Shown here piece by piece: positions 25,479 to 36,167 of a DNA stretch of 64,000 nucleotides. The stretch is from Rhizobium sp. BK650 (GTDB lineage Bacteria > Pseudomonadota > Alphaproteobacteria > Rhizobiales > Rhizobiaceae), in the NCBI RefSeq assembly GCF_014195325.1, contig NZ_JACIBK010000002.1:248001-312000 (forward strand), written 5' to 3'. How positions within the stretch are numbered: the stretch's first letter is position 1; each line of letters starts with the position of its first letter. Made by a program: the position numbers and the translations under genes. The notes under the pieces are model-generated. The model worked only from the letters and a program-made list of their open reading frames with translations, was not told where the DNA came from and did not search any database.

Positions 25479-26186
25479 TCAGCGGTTTGCCGGCCAGAGC
25501 GCGGCAACCATTTCATTGAGGATCGCCCGTGCGGCTTCCTGCGGTTCCGGCGCCTTGACGATCGGCCGGGCGACAACGAGATGGGTGGAGCCGGCCTTCA
25601 ACGCATCGGAAGGCGTCATCACCCGCTTCTGATCGCCCTTTTCAGAGCCGGTCGGCCGAATGCCTGGGGTGACGATCGCCATGTCTGGCCCAATGATTTC
25701 GCGCACGCTCGCCGATTCCTCAGCTGAGCAGACGACGCCGCCCATTCCAGCAGCACGTGCCTGCTCGGCTCGGCGCGCGACGAGCGTCTTCGGATCATAT
25801 TGATAGCCGGCCTCGACGAGATCTTCGGCGTCCATCGAGGTCAGCACGGTCACGCCGAGCAGACAGAGGCCGGAGCCCTTTGCCGCTTCGACCGCCGCCT
25901 GCATCGCTTTCGGATAGGCGTGTAGCGTCAGCATCGACATGCCCATCTTGGCGATGTTCTCGACGCCTGACGCAACTGTGTTATCGATGTCGAGCAGCTT
26001 CATGTCGAGGAATATCTTCTTGCCGCTGGCGGCAAGGTCGCGGGCAAATTCCAGCCCGCCGGCAAAGACGAGCTGATAACCGATCTTGTAGAAGAGAATA
26101 TCGTCGCCAAGCGCAGAAACCAATCTTTCCGCTTCGCCAATCGTTGGAACATCCAGCCCGACGATCAACCGCTCGCGTGCGTCCAT
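25479..26186 (-). CDS. pyrF: Orotidine 5'-phosphate decarboxylase
   Basis: The 235-residue TIM-barrel enzyme makes UMP from OMP, the last step of de novo pyrimidine synthesis. The catalytic Lys-Asp array is seen in [14 protein letters not shown]. The phosphate-binding end is [17 protein letters not shown] followed by [14 protein letters not shown]. Length is typical for the bacterial short form. It lies 6 bases after a histidine phosphatase gene and before DUF1330. Confidence 0.96.
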   Translation of the reverse strand: MDARERLIVGLDVPTIGEAERLVSALGDDILFYKIGYQLVFAGGLEFARDLAASGKKIFLDMKLLDIDNTVASGVENIAKMGMSMLTLHAYPKAMQAAVEAAKGSGLCLLGVTVLTSMDAEDLVEAGYQYDPKTLVARRAEQARAAGMGGVVCSAEESASVREIIGPDMAIVTPGIRPTGSEKGDQKRVMTPSDALKAGSTHLVVARPIVKAPEPQEAARAILNEMVAALWPANR

Positions 26187-26192
26187 CTCAAA

Positions 26193-26774
26193 TCATCCCC
26201 GCCAGTCTTCGATGGGTGTCCAGTCGCATGATAGACGCCGGTCTGCAAGACCGAAAGCATAGAGATTGCCGCCACCGCCCGGCTGGTCGCGATCGCGTGC
26301 AATGGGTGCACTCATCAAATGGCACTTGAGGAGCGTTCCGACACCCCCATGGCCGACAAAGGCGATCGGTGCATTTTGATCGTGCGATGAGAGGATTGCT
26401 TCGACCGCAGAGACGATGCGGGCTTGCGCGTCGATAGCGCGCTCCCAGCCCTTAAAACTTTCCTGCGGATGGGCGAAGAACCAGTTGGCCGCCTCTTCAA
26501 ACTTGTCTGGTGGCAGGAAGCCTGTCGCGGAGCGATCGTTCTCATGCATATGATGCACGATCTCGATTTTCACGCCGGAAGCCTCGGCAAGGATTTCCGC
26601 CGTCTCGATCGCCTTTGTCTCATCGCTGGAGATGATGCGGGTCAGGCGCTTTGCCCAGCCATTCGCTGCAGCCTTGCGGGCACGCTCGGTGCCAATGTCG
26701 GAGAGTCCCCATTTAGGAACCGGAATCTGCGGGTCGATCTTGACCTGAGGGTGAGTAATATAGAGGCCGAACAT
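26193..26774 (-). CDS. Histidine phosphatase family protein with altered RHG motif
   Basis: The 193-residue protein has the phosphoglycerate mutase-like fold. The N-terminal motif, normally RHG, reads ITHPQV, so the active-site His is retained but the preceding Arg is Thr. Downstream landmarks ISSDETKAIETAEILAE and the second His motif AFVGHGGVGTLL are intact. Known relatives of this type keep the WGLS segment (PVPKWGLSDIG), so the change may be a subfamily feature. It abuts pmtA (adjacent stop and start). Confidence 0.82.
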   Translation of the reverse strand: MFGLYITHPQVKIDPQIPVPKWGLSDIGTERARKAAANGWAKRLTRIISSDETKAIETAEILAEASGVKIEIVHHMHENDRSATGFLPPDKFEEAANWFFAHPQESFKGWERAIDAQARIVSAVEAILSSHDQNAPIAFVGHGGVGTLLKCHLMSAPIARDRDQPGGGGNLYAFGLADRRLSCDWTPIEDWRG

Positions 26775-27368
26775 TTATCCGCGCCGATAGATCCAGAGTT
26801 GAGCTGGAGGAATATTGCGCACGATGAAATCAAAATGATGAATGCTGTAACGATCGGCATTGGCAACGATCGGCGAGACCGCGCCATAGGAAATCTGCAC
26901 CATGGGCCGACCGGCGGGCATACGGTCGAGTAGGCTTTCCAGGAGCGCAATGCGCGCCTGCATAGGAAAGTTCAGAAGCGGTATGCCTGAGATCACGCAA
27001 TCGAACCTCTGATCTTTGAGCGCACCTAACGTCCGGTCGAGGTCGAAGGCGTCGCCGTTAATGAAGGTCACACCAGGATAAAGCTGCACGAGATGCTGGT
27101 AGAAATCCGTCGAATATTCGATGGCGACCAGCTTTTCCGGCTTCACGCCATGAGCGAGGATCGCCTTGGTGATGGCGCCGGTGCCGGGCCCGAGTTCCAA
27201 CACGGGCAGATCCGAATGCGGATTTGCGACACTCGCCATCTTGCGGGCGGTGATTGAGGACGTAGGCACGATCGAGCCGACAGTCTTCGGGCCCTGCATC
27301 ATGCCTTTGAAGAAGCGGATCTCTTCGTCGAATTTTTTGCCGAGCCGTTCCTTGAGCCGCAATGCCAT
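26775..27368 (-). CDS. pmtA: Phospholipid N-methyltransferase PmtA
   Basis: The 197-residue SAM-dependent methyltransferase resembles the rhizobial PmtA of the Sinorhizobium/Agrobacterium type. That enzyme methylates phosphatidylethanolamine three times to phosphatidylcholine at the inner membrane face. It has the SAM-binding VLELGPGTGAITKAIL, an acidic EYSTDFY at the end of beta-2, and FDCVISGIPLLNFP as motif IV. The N-terminal amphipathic segment (FDEEIRFFKGMMQGP) is typical of membrane docking. It is co-directional with the histidine phosphatase and pyrF genes. Confidence 0.9.
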   Translation of the reverse strand: MALRLKERLGKKFDEEIRFFKGMMQGPKTVGSIVPTSSITARKMASVANPHSDLPVLELGPGTGAITKAILAHGVKPEKLVAIEYSTDFYQHLVQLYPGVTFINGDAFDLDRTLGALKDQRFDCVISGIPLLNFPMQARIALLESLLDRMPAGRPMVQISYGAVSPIVANADRYSIHHFDFIVRNIPPAQLWIYRRG

Positions 27369-27478
27369 GCTGTCCTCCCATGCCTGCCGTCAACGCTCCT
27401 TTAATTGCAGGAGGATGAAGCAAAAACAAGGGGTGATGTCGCAATCAGAAAGGTTTTAAGAGCAAAAGCGACGCGCGT

Positions 27479-28597
27479 TTACACGCGCATCGGCATCAGC
27501 ACATAAAGGGCATCGTCACCTGCGGTATCGCGCACGAGCGTGGGCGAACCGGCATCCGCCAGCAGGAAGATCGCCTCATCGCCGGAAAGCTGCGCAGTGA
27601 TGTCGAGCAGGTACTTCGCGTTGAAGCCGATTTCCATTGGATCCGTATCGTAGCCGACGGCGACTTCTTCCGTAGCGCTACCGGAATCCGGATTGTTGAC
27701 GGTGAGCAGCAGCTGACCGTCGGAGAGTGCAAGCTTCACGGCACGGCCGCGTTCCGACGAAATGGTGGAAACGCGGTCAACGGCCTGGGCGAAGCTCGTG
27801 CAATCGACGCGCATCTCCTTGTCGTTGTTGGTCGGGATGACGCGCTGGTAGTCCGGGAAGGTGCCGTCGATCAGCTTTGATGTCATGACGATGGAGCCGA
27901 TCGTGAGGCGAATTTTGGCATCGGAAACTTCGATGGTGACGATCGCATCAGGTGCGTCCACGAGCTTCTGCAACTCGCCGACCGTCTTGCGCGGAATGAT
28001 GATGCCGGGCATGCCTTCCGAACCGGAGGGTGCGTCCACATCGGCGCGGGCTAGGCGATGGCCGTCTGTCGCGACGGCGCGCAGTTTCAGGTCGCCGTTG
28101 CTTTCGATCGTGTGGAAGAAGATGCCGTTCAGATAATAGCGGGTTTCTTCCGTCGAGATCGCAAACTGGGTGCGGTCGATCAGCATCTTCAGGTCGCTTG
28201 CCTTCAGCTTGAAGGAATGCGTAAAGGTACCGGCCGTCAAATCCGGGAAATCGGATTCCGGCAGGCATTGCAGGGAGAATTTCGAGCGGCCGGACTGGAC
28301 ATTCATGGAGCCGCCGTCCTGTGTGGTGGCAAGAAGCACTTCTGCTCCATCGGGGAGCTTTCGCACGATATCATAAAGAAGATGAGCGGGAACGGTCGTG
28401 GCGCCTGCCTGCTCGACATTGGCAGGCGTCGCTTCGGTGATTTCGAGATCGAGGTCGGTCGCCTTCATGTCGAGGTTCTGGCCGTCCGCCTTCAGGAGCA
28501 CGTTGGACAGGATCGGGATCGTGTTGCGGCGTTCGACCACGCGGTGGACGTGGTTCAGCGACTTCAAAAGGTTTGACCGCTCAATAGTAATACGCAT
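27479..28597 (-). CDS. dnaN: DNA polymerase III beta subunit (sliding clamp)
   Basis: The 372-residue protein has three clamp domains: MRITIERSNLLKSLNHVHRV at the start, ISTEETRYYLNGIFFH in domain 2, and the C-terminal DDALYVLMPMRV. The length and the terminal VLMPMRV are diagnostic for DnaN. It tethers replicative polymerase to DNA and is a hub for clamp-binding proteins. dnaA and recF are not adjacent in this window, which is usual in rhizobia. It is divergent from rsmI. Confidence 0.97.
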   Translation of the reverse strand: MRITIERSNLLKSLNHVHRVVERRNTIPILSNVLLKADGQNLDMKATDLDLEITEATPANVEQAGATTVPAHLLYDIVRKLPDGAEVLLATTQDGGSMNVQSGRSKFSLQCLPESDFPDLTAGTFTHSFKLKASDLKMLIDRTQFAISTEETRYYLNGIFFHTIESNGDLKLRAVATDGHRLARADVDAPSGSEGMPGIIIPRKTVGELQKLVDAPDAIVTIEVSDAKIRLTIGSIVMTSKLIDGTFPDYQRVIPTNNDKEMRVDCTSFAQAVDRVSTISSERGRAVKLALSDGQLLLTVNNPDSGSATEEVAVGYDTDPMEIGFNAKYLLDITAQLSGDEAIFLLADAGSPTLVRDTAGDDALYVLMPMRV

Positions 28598-28845
28598 GGG
28601 ATGCTACCGCTTTCGACCTTCATTGTCCGGGCGCCTGCAAGCGCCGCGTCACTGCTTTCCCCTTTGGGAGAGGGGAGTGGACAGGCAAAATGGCAGAACT
28701 TTGCCAGCGATTGCAAGAGGCATGGCTGTCCGCAGGCCCGCAAATGCCGTTTTGCGGTGCAATGCTCACAGAAATTGCGGCCCCTTGTCGAAGCGGCACG
28801 GCTCGCTCATAAATAGAGGAGCCGGACGGGACGAAAGCGAGTGAC

Positions 28846-29752
<907 letters not shown>

Positions 29753-29760
<8 letters not shown>

Positions 29761-30121
29761 CGGCGAGGTTACGCTCCGCAGAAGAAAGGCGCTGCGTCGC
29801 GGCTGGGCGGCGGAGTATATGGCCGCCATTTTCTTGATGCTGAAAGGCTATCGCATTCTCGCTCTGCGTTACAAAACGAAGCTTGGTGAGATCGATATCA
29901 TCGCCCGCAAGGGGGATCTGGCTGTCTTCGTCGAAGTCAAGGCACGCGCCGACGAGATCGGCGCTGTCAATGCAGTCTCCTATGCTTCACAAAAGCGTAT
30001 CCAGGCTGCCAGCGATCTCTGGCTTGCCGGTCAACGCGATTTTGCTCGCCTTTCGCAACGCTACGATATTGTTGCGATATTGCCGCGGAAGCTACCTCGT
30101 CATTTCCCGGATGCTTTCTAA
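29753..30121 (+). CDS. yraN: YraN family protein (UPF0102, endonuclease-like fold)
   Basis: The 122-residue protein matches UPF0102. It has RRGWAAEYMAAIFLMLKGYRILALRYKTKLGEIDIIARKGDLAVFVEVKARAD in pieces: the GEIDII and EVKAR motifs form a restriction-endonuclease-like (D…ExK) centre. The biochemical role is unresolved; a Holliday-junction-related nuclease fold is the usual inference. It is translationally coupled to rsmI. Confidence 0.92.
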
Positions 30122-30279
30122 GCATAGCCATGAAGTCGTGAGCGGCCATGCTCCTTCCAACAAAATCCGCTGGCATAAACGAGCCTGCCTTCGTTAAAAT
30201 TTTAGTGTCTGCTTGAACGCGCTTTTACGACTCTTTTGTTATCCACGGCCCAGCTAGGGGTAGCAACTGGGGGTAATTC

Positions 30280-30783
30280 ATGGCCTGGAAGATGATGCTT
30301 GCAACCGCCGCCGCGACGGCTGCGCGGTCTGTGCCTTATGCTGGGTTGAAGTCGGCCGGCAAATCTTTTGTCGCGCAGGCAAGTGAAGGCATGGTGCTGA
30401 AGTCGACACCGATCAATCCGGATTGGATCATCAGCGGCAACCCGCAAGCGCGTACGGCGGAACATTCCCGAGGCCACGACGAAGCAGCACTCACGGCGAT
30501 CTGGGATTGCACGGCTGGCGAATTCCGCTGGCGCTTCGGCTGGGACGAGACGGTCATGATCCTTGAAGGCGAGGTGCACGTGACCACCGAAGACGGCATG
30601 GAACGCACGCTGCAAACGGGCGATGTCGCCTTCTTTGCCGGGGGCACCTGGGCGAACTGGCGGGTGGACAATTACGTCCGCAAGGTCGCCTTCCTGCGCA
30701 AGCCCTTCCCGAAGCCGCTCGCCATCGCCTACCGCCTGCGCAACCTCTTGCGCAACAACGGCAACGCGGGCATCGCCGCCTGA
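30280..30783 (+). CDS. Cupin domain-containing protein (DUF861 type)
   Basis: The 167-residue protein has a single cupin barrel: WDCTAGEFRWRFGWDETVMILEG in pieces, HVTTEDG, LQTGDVAFFAGGTWANW. This resembles Cupin_3 (DUF861). Metal-binding His residues of classical cupins are not evident (RFGWDETV in place of HxHxxxxE), so it may be non-enzymatic. It lies between yraN and gshB on the same strand with gaps of 158 and 96 bases. Confidence 0.82.
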   Translation: MAWKMMLATAAATAARSVPYAGLKSAGKSFVAQASEGMVLKSTPINPDWIISGNPQARTAEHSRGHDEAALTAIWDCTAGEFRWRFGWDETVMILEGEVHVTTEDGMERTLQTGDVAFFAGGTWANWRVDNYVRKVAFLRKPFPKPLAIAYRLRNLLRNNGNAGIAA

Positions 30784-30879
30784 AAGTGGCGCCCGCGAAA
30801 ACATCCGAAGCCGTTGATTGCCGTTGCGTTTGATGTCTGACCGACCTAAATCTGGGCGGCATCAGCTCAAGGGATGGAA

Positions 30880-31827
30880 ATGGCCAAGATCAAGAATGTA
30901 GCGGTCCAGATGGACCATGTCGCCGGTATCAATATCGCGGGCGATTCCACCTTCGCCATGAGCATCGAGGCGCAGGCGCGCGGCTACAAGCTCTTCCATT
31001 ACACACCTGAGCGCTTGAGCTTCCGCGACGGCACGCTCTATGCGTCCGTCGAGCCGATGGTGCTACGCGACGTCAAGGGCGACCACTATGAGCTGGGCGC
31101 GCCGGAGCGTGTCGACCTGTCGACCATGGATGTCGTCCTGCTGCGCCAGGACCCGCCCTTCGACATGGCCTATATCACATCGACGCATCTGCTTGAGCGC
31201 ATCCATCCCAAAACCCTCGTCGTCAACGATCCGGCCTGGGTGCGCAACTCGCCGGAAAAGATCTTCGTCACCGAATTTTCCGACCTGATGCCGAAGACGC
31301 TGATCACCAAGGATCCGACCGAGATCCGCCGCTTCCGCGACGAACTGGGCGATATCATCTTGAAACCGCTTTATGGCAATGGCGGTGCCGGCGTTTTCCA
31401 TTCCACCAGGGACGACCGCAATCTGTCCTCGCTGCTCGAAATGTTCGGTCAGCTCTTCCGCGAACCCTTCATCGCCCAGCAGTACCTGCCTGACGTGCGT
31501 AAGGGCGACAAGCGCATCATCCTGGTCGACGGCGAATTCGCCGGTGCCATCAACCGTGTCCCGGCAGAGCATGACAGCCGCTCCAACATGCATGTCGGCG
31601 GCCGCGCCGAGCCGACCGAACTGACGACGCGTGAAAAGGAAATCTGCGCGCGCATCGGCCCGGCACTCCGCGAACGAGGCTTCCTGCTCGTGGGCATCGA
31701 TGTGATCGGTGACTACATGACCGAGATCAATGTGACCTCACCGACCGGCATCCGTGAAGTGAAGAAGTTCGGCGGCGCCGACATTGCAAGCCTGTTGTGG
31801 GATGCCATCGAGCGCAAGCGCGGCTAA
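30880..31827 (+). CDS. gshB: Glutathione synthetase
   Basis: The 315-residue ATP-grasp enzyme joins gamma-glutamylcysteine and glycine to make glutathione. Typical segments are [52 protein letters not shown] and [20 protein letters not shown]. The ATG at 30880 was preferred to the one at 30874 because AAGGG lies 6 bases before it. Several glutathione-using proteins (GSTs, GFA) are encoded in this window but are not linked to it. Confidence 0.96.
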   Translation: MAKIKNVAVQMDHVAGINIAGDSTFAMSIEAQARGYKLFHYTPERLSFRDGTLYASVEPMVLRDVKGDHYELGAPERVDLSTMDVVLLRQDPPFDMAYITSTHLLERIHPKTLVVNDPAWVRNSPEKIFVTEFSDLMPKTLITKDPTEIRRFRDELGDIILKPLYGNGGAGVFHSTRDDRNLSSLLEMFGQLFREPFIAQQYLPDVRKGDKRIILVDGEFAGAINRVPAEHDSRSNMHVGGRAEPTELTTREKEICARIGPALRERGFLLVGIDVIGDYMTEINVTSPTGIREVKKFGGADIASLLWDAIERKRG

Positions 31828-31837
31828 AGCAGTCCTG

Positions 31838-31890
31838 GCGAGAGTGTGCGCGGTTTTGCGTCTGGAATTGTATGATAAGAGCAATTCCCG
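31838..31890. repeat. Dispersed intergenic repeat, degenerate copy
   Basis: AGTGTGC-GCGGTTTTGCGTCTGGAATTG matches the copy at 52611-52672 at nearly every position of its core; the outer inverted-repeat arms are more diverged. It lies just after gshB. Short repeats with GGAATTGC arms are frequent between genes in Rhizobium (RIME-like). Confidence 0.6.
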
Positions 31891-32081
31891 CAAACTGCGT
31901 GTCGGTGTGCCTGGAGAAGGCGTTCCGCGTTTGATCGCCTTCGTTCCAACTTTACAACCCGTCACAATTGGACTGCCGTTTCTGGGTGAATCCGTTCGCT
32001 AATCGTTCTTGTTTTATTCTAAATTCCATGCCAAGTTGTGACCGCCTTCATAGGCAGGGTGTAAAAATATGGGGCAGAGGC

Positions 32082-33614
32082 ATGGTGGCGCGCGTCAGCA
32101 CGGTGGCATTTCAGGGGATTGAAGGTGTGCCGGTCGAGGTCCAGGTGATGGTCGCTCCCGGTAAGATGGGAATCCAGATCGTCGGCCTGCCGGACAAGGC
32201 GGTTGCGGAAAGCCGCGAGCGAGTGCAGGCCGCCTTGCATGCTTCCGGCCTGGCGCTGCCGTCAAAACGCGTGACGGTCAATCTCGCACCTGCCGACCTT
32301 CCCAAAGAAGGCAGTCACTTCGATCTTCCCATTGCACTCGGCCTGATGGCGGCACTCGGTGCGATCCCGGCAGACGCCTTGTCGGACTATGTCGTCGTCG
32401 GCGAACTCAATCTCGACGGTACGATTGCGGCAATCGCCGGCGCATTGCCGGCTGCCATCGGCGCCAATGCGCTTGGGAAGGGACTGATTTGCCCGGCAGA
32501 AAGCGGCGCGGAAGCCGCGTGGGCAGGTTCTGACGTCGATATCCTGGCACCCCGCAGCCTGATTGCGCTCGCCAACCATTTCCGCGGTACCCAGATTCTT
32601 TCGCGTCCGGAGCCATCCATCCGCCCCAACGCCGCCAACCTGCCCGACCTTTCCGAGATCAAGGGGCAGGAAAGCGCCAAACGAGCGCTGGAAGTGGCGG
32701 CTGCCGGCGGCCATAACCTCCTGATGGTCGGGCCGCCTGGTTCCGGGAAGTCGATGCTGGCCTCGAGACTGCCATCCATCCTGCCGCCACTCTCGGCTGC
32801 GGAACTGCTGGAAGTCTCGATGATTCATTCTATCGCCGGCCAGCTTTCCGGTGGAAAGCTCTCCGACCGCCGCCCCTATCGCACGCCGCATCATTCGGCG
32901 ACCATGGCAGCCCTCATCGGCGGCGGCCTGCGGGCTCGGCCGGGCGAGGCTTCGCTTGCTCATCATGGCGTGCTTTTCCTTGATGAGTTTCCGGAATTCG
33001 CGCCGCAAGTGCTCGATGCCTTGCGCCAGCCGCTGGAAAGCGGCGAATGCGTCATCGCACGCGCCAATCACCGTGTCTCCTATCCGGCGCGGATCCAGCT
33101 CATTGCCGCCATGAACCCCTGTCGCTGCGGCATGGCGGGAGAACCCGGCCATACCTGTGCTCGCGGTCCGCGCTGCATGACCGATTATCAGGCACGCATC
33201 TCGGGTCCACTGATGGATCGCATCGATATTCGTATCGACGTGCCGGCTGTTTCCGCTGCCGATCTCATCCGACCGACGGCCGCTGAAGCGAGTGCCGACG
33301 TTGCCCGGCGTGTTGCGCGTGCCCGCGAAATCCAGCGCGAGCGCTATGTTGCTGCGGGCGCCGCCGGCATTTCCACCAATGCCGGTTGCTCGACGGCCAT
33401 GATCGAGAAATTCGCGGAGCCGGACGTGGCCGGATTGCAGCTGTTACGCGATGCCGCAGACAAGATGAAGTTTTCGGCGCGCGGTTATCACCGCGTCCTC
33501 AAGGTCGCCCGCACGCTGGCCGATCTCGACGGCAAGGAAACCGTAAGCCGGATCCATCTTGCGGAAGCAATCTCCTATCGCGTTGCCGGCGCCCGGCTGA
33601 CGGCAGCGGCATGA
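32082..33614 (+). CDS. comM: ComM/YifB-family Mg-chelatase-like AAA+ ATPase
   Basis: The 510-residue protein has an N-terminal Lon-protease-like domain (VSTVAFQGIEGVPVEVQVMV). It is followed by a Mg-chelatase AAA+ domain with Walker A VGPPGSGKSMLA, Walker B VLFLDEFPEF and the C-x-C zinc-like NPCRCGMAGEP. A C-terminal helical domain ends with FSARGYHRVLKVARTLADL. ComM is a hexameric helicase that promotes branch migration of donor DNA during natural transformation; competence in this organism is not shown. GGGGCAGAGG precedes the ATG at 32082. Confidence 0.93.
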   Translation: MVARVSTVAFQGIEGVPVEVQVMVAPGKMGIQIVGLPDKAVAESRERVQAALHASGLALPSKRVTVNLAPADLPKEGSHFDLPIALGLMAALGAIPADALSDYVVVGELNLDGTIAAIAGALPAAIGANALGKGLICPAESGAEAAWAGSDVDILAPRSLIALANHFRGTQILSRPEPSIRPNAANLPDLSEIKGQESAKRALEVAAAGGHNLLMVGPPGSGKSMLASRLPSILPPLSAAELLEVSMIHSIAGQLSGGKLSDRRPYRTPHHSATMAALIGGGLRARPGEASLAHHGVLFLDEFPEFAPQVLDALRQPLESGECVIARANHRVSYPARIQLIAAMNPCRCGMAGEPGHTCARGPRCMTDYQARISGPLMDRIDIRIDVPAVSAADLIRPTAAEASADVARRVARAREIQRERYVAAGAAGISTNAGCSTAMIEKFAEPDVAGLQLLRDAADKMKFSARGYHRVLKVARTLADLDGKETVSRIHLAEAISYRVAGARLTAAA

Positions 33615-33618
33615 TAAA

Positions 33619-33638
33619 TGGGGCGCCGCAACGCCCCA
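33619..33638 (+). terminator. Stem-loop after comM
   Basis: TGGGGCG-CCGCAA-CGCCCCA forms a 7-bp stem 5 bases beyond the comM stop and 37 bases beyond the convergent cysK stop. No T tract follows on either strand, so it may be a weak terminator or 3'-end stabiliser. Confidence 0.45.
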
Positions 33639-33674
33639 GATCGGGTGAGAGGATCAACCAGGAGAAATTTCGGA

Positions 33675-34637
33675 TCAGCTCCCCAAGCCTTCAAACAACG
33701 CCGTCGAAAGATACCGTTCGGCAAAGGAAGGGATAATGACGACGATGTTCTTGCCGGCATTTTCCGGACGACGTCCGACTTCGATCGCCGCAGTCAGCGC
33801 TGCACCCGAGGAGATGCCGACCGGCACGCCTTCAAGCTTCGCGACGAGCCTCGCCTGCTGGAATGCATCGTCATTACTGACGGTGACGACCTCGTCATAG
33901 ATGCTGGTATCGAGGATCTTCGGGGCAAAGCCCGCGCCGATGCCTTGGATCTTGTGCGGGCCTGGCGTGCCGCCTGACAGGACCGGCGAGTCCGTCGGCT
34001 CGACGGCCACGACGCGGATATCCGGTTTGCGGCTCTTCAGCACCTGACCGACGCCGGTGATCGTGCCGCCGGTGCCGATGCCGGCAACGAAGATATCGAC
34101 CTTGCCGTCCGTGTCGTTCCAGATTTCCTCGGCCGTGGTCTTACGATGGATTTCCGGGTTGGCCGGGTTTTCGAACTGCTGCGGAATAATGGCGTCGGGC
34201 AGCGAGGCAGCGAGTTCCTCTGCCTTGGCGATCGCTCCCTTCATGCCCTTTGAACCTTCGGTCAGCACCAGTTCCGCGCCGAGCAGCGCCAGCATCTTAC
34301 GGCGCTCGACAGACATGGTTTCCGGCATGGTGAGGATCAGTCGATAGCCTTTGGCGGCCGAGGCGAAGGCAAGCGCGATACCGGTATTGCCCGATGTCGG
34401 TTCGATCAGCACGGACTTGCCGGGCGAAATCTTGCCCTGTGTTTCCAGGCTGTCGATCATCGCGACGCCGATACGGTCCTTCACCGAGGCGATCGGATTG
34501 AAGAATTCCAGTTTGGCGAGGATATTCGCCGCCACGCCTTTTTCTTTGGCCAGTTTTTCGAGGCGAACGAGCGGTGTGTCGCCGATCGTATCGGTAATAG
34601 AGGAATAGATACGGCCGCGGCCCGGTTTGTGCGACAT
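33675..34637 (-). CDS. cysK: Cysteine synthase A
   Basis: The 320-residue PLP enzyme makes cysteine from O-acetylserine and sulfide. The PLP-binding Lys53 is in [13 protein letters not shown]. The substrate loop is [13 protein letters not shown], and the phosphate-binding loop is [12 protein letters not shown]. The C-terminal [14 protein letters not shown] is typical of CysK. GGGAG precedes the ATG at 34637. It could assimilate sulfide from any intracellular desulfurisation, including the pathway at the right end of the window, but no genetic link is seen. Confidence 0.96.
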   Translation of the reverse strand: MSHKPGRGRIYSSITDTIGDTPLVRLEKLAKEKGVAANILAKLEFFNPIASVKDRIGVAMIDSLETQGKISPGKSVLIEPTSGNTGIALAFASAAKGYRLILTMPETMSVERRKMLALLGAELVLTEGSKGMKGAIAKAEELAASLPDAIIPQQFENPANPEIHRKTTAEEIWNDTDGKVDIFVAGIGTGGTITGVGQVLKSRKPDIRVVAVEPTDSPVLSGGTPGPHKIQGIGAGFAPKILDTSIYDEVVTVSNDDAFQQARLVAKLEGVPVGISSGAALTAAIEVGRRPENAGKNIVVIIPSFAERYLSTALFEGLGS

Positions 34638-34780
34638 GGCGCTCTCCCTTTGAAACTCCGTCCTGAAATCTGCGGAGAGAATAAGGTCAAATGGGCGGTG
34701 AGACCAGAGTGGCTTCATCCGCCGGCCGCTCAAGCCGAAGAAAAAATGCTGTGAAAACCGTTCGTTGTCGAATGTTTATT

Positions 34781-35398
34781 TCAGGCCGCGCGTGTGGCGA
34801 TAAAGGCTGCCGTGCCCGCCAGAATACTCGCGGCGACACGGTTCAGCGCCTGAAGTGCCCGTGGCTGCTTCAGCATCGTCCGGGCGCGAGATGCGAGCAT
34901 CATATAGGGAATAAGCACGATCATCAGCACCGCGAAAGTGACGGCCAGCAGTATGAGATATTCGCGCATCCCGATGCTGTTCAAATCGATCAGCGTCGGC
35001 ACCAGCGCTACGTAGAAGAGCATGGTCTTGGGATTGCCGAGCGTCACCAGCAGGCCGGACAGGAAGGACATGCCGGCGCTGCTGGATTTCTTCGCTGCGA
35101 TCTCCTGCGGCAGCAGTCCGGCCGTCCAGAGCTTCCAGGCGATATAGGCGAGATAGAGGGCGCCAGCGATCTTTATGACGAGGAAGATCTCGGTAAAGGC
35201 CTGTGCTACGAAGGCAAGGCCAAGAATGACGGCGGTAAGATAGGTCATGTCGCCGAGCACGAGGCCGAGACCCATGAAGAAGGTCTCGCGGAAATTCGAG
35301 CCGAGCGCACGCGCCACGATCGCCGTGATCCCCGGACCGGGAATGGCAGCGGCGATGAAAAGAGCTCCAGCATAGGCGATCAGGGCGGTAAGGCTCAT
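34781..35398 (-). CDS. LysE/RhtB family amino-acid exporter
   Basis: The 205-residue inner-membrane protein has about six hydrophobic segments and the family signature AAAIPGPGITAIVARALGS near the N-terminus. It also has VLGDMTYLTAVILGLAF and LVTLGNPKTMLFYVALVPTL. LysE family members export basic or neutral amino acids, homoserine lactones or related metabolites; the substrate is not predictable. The ATG at 35398 follows GGATCTGAAG. It is divergent from dps with an inverted repeat between them. Confidence 0.9.
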   Translation of the reverse strand: MSLTALIAYAGALFIAAAIPGPGITAIVARALGSNFRETFFMGLGLVLGDMTYLTAVILGLAFVAQAFTEIFLVIKIAGALYLAYIAWKLWTAGLLPQEIAAKKSSSAGMSFLSGLLVTLGNPKTMLFYVALVPTLIDLNSIGMREYLILLAVTFAVLMIVLIPYMMLASRARTMLKQPRALQALNRVAASILAGTAAFIATRAA

Positions 35399-35464
35399 CT
35401 TCAGATCCAAAAGGTTGCGCGGTCTTCCTATAGGCGGCGAGCTAGGCTCCATCAATCGCCTCGG

Positions 35465-35499
35465 GCTGATCTGTCCATAACCATAAAGAATAGATCAGC
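35465..35499. promoter_or_regulatory. Inverted repeat GCTGATCT-N19-AGATCAGC
   Basis: Perfect 8-bp arms separated by 19 bases lie in the 229-base divergent region between the LysE-type exporter and dps. The arm spacing (27 bases start to start) would suit a dimeric regulator bound across about 2.5 turns. The regulator is unknown. Confidence 0.4.
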
Positions 35500-35627
35500 T
35501 GAACCTTGATCTACTTGGAAACTGATCCGGCCTTGCTATTTTCCTCTTGCAAGCGGCCGGAGACGGCCTGCCGCGGCTTCCTCTAAGCCGTTGGCGCTGA
35601 CGATTTTCATCACCAAGGAGAGAATGC

Positions 35628-36146
35628 ATGTCGCCTACTACAGCTGAAGTCCGCAAACGTTCGCCGCTCAATACGCCTTCCGACCTGCCGACAAACGCGA
35701 TCACCGATATCTCGGCCGCGCTGACGGGATTGCTCGCCGATGTCTTCACGCTCTATGTGAAGACCAAGAATTTCCACTGGCACATGTCCGGGCCGCATTT
35801 CCGCGACTACCATCTGCTGCTCGACGAGCAGGCAGAGCAAATCTTCGATATGACGGATGAAGTTGCCGAGCGCGCCCGCAAGATCGGCGGCACGACGCTA
35901 CGCTCGATCGGCCAGATCGCGCGGCAGCAGCGCATTCCCGACAATGATGCGGATTATGTCACCCCTGAGGACATGCTCTCGGAACTCCGCGAAGACAATC
36001 TTCACCTCGTCTCCATCCTGCGCGAAGTGCATGAAGTGTGCGACGAACATAATGACGTTGCGACCGCCAGCCTCATCGAGAACTGGATCGATGAGAGCGA
36101 ACGCCGCGTCTGGTTCCTGTTCGAGACGACGCGCCAATCGAGATAA
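35628..36146 (+). CDS. dps: Dps family DNA-binding ferritin
   Basis: The 172-residue protein forms dodecameric ferritin-like shells that oxidise and store iron and protect DNA under stress. The ferroxidase signature is KNFHWHMSGPHFRDYHLLLD at residues 47-66, followed by QIFDMTDEVAERARKIGG. The long basic N-terminal tail (VRKRSP) may bind DNA. AAGGAG precedes the ATG. It is convergent with an EamA transporter gene. Confidence 0.93.
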   Translation: MSPTTAEVRKRSPLNTPSDLPTNAITDISAALTGLLADVFTLYVKTKNFHWHMSGPHFRDYHLLLDEQAEQIFDMTDEVAERARKIGGTTLRSIGQIARQQRIPDNDADYVTPEDMLSELREDNLHLVSILREVHEVCDEHNDVATASLIENWIDESERRVWFLFETTRQSR

Positions 36147-36167
36147 CAAGTATGGTGAGGTAATGGT

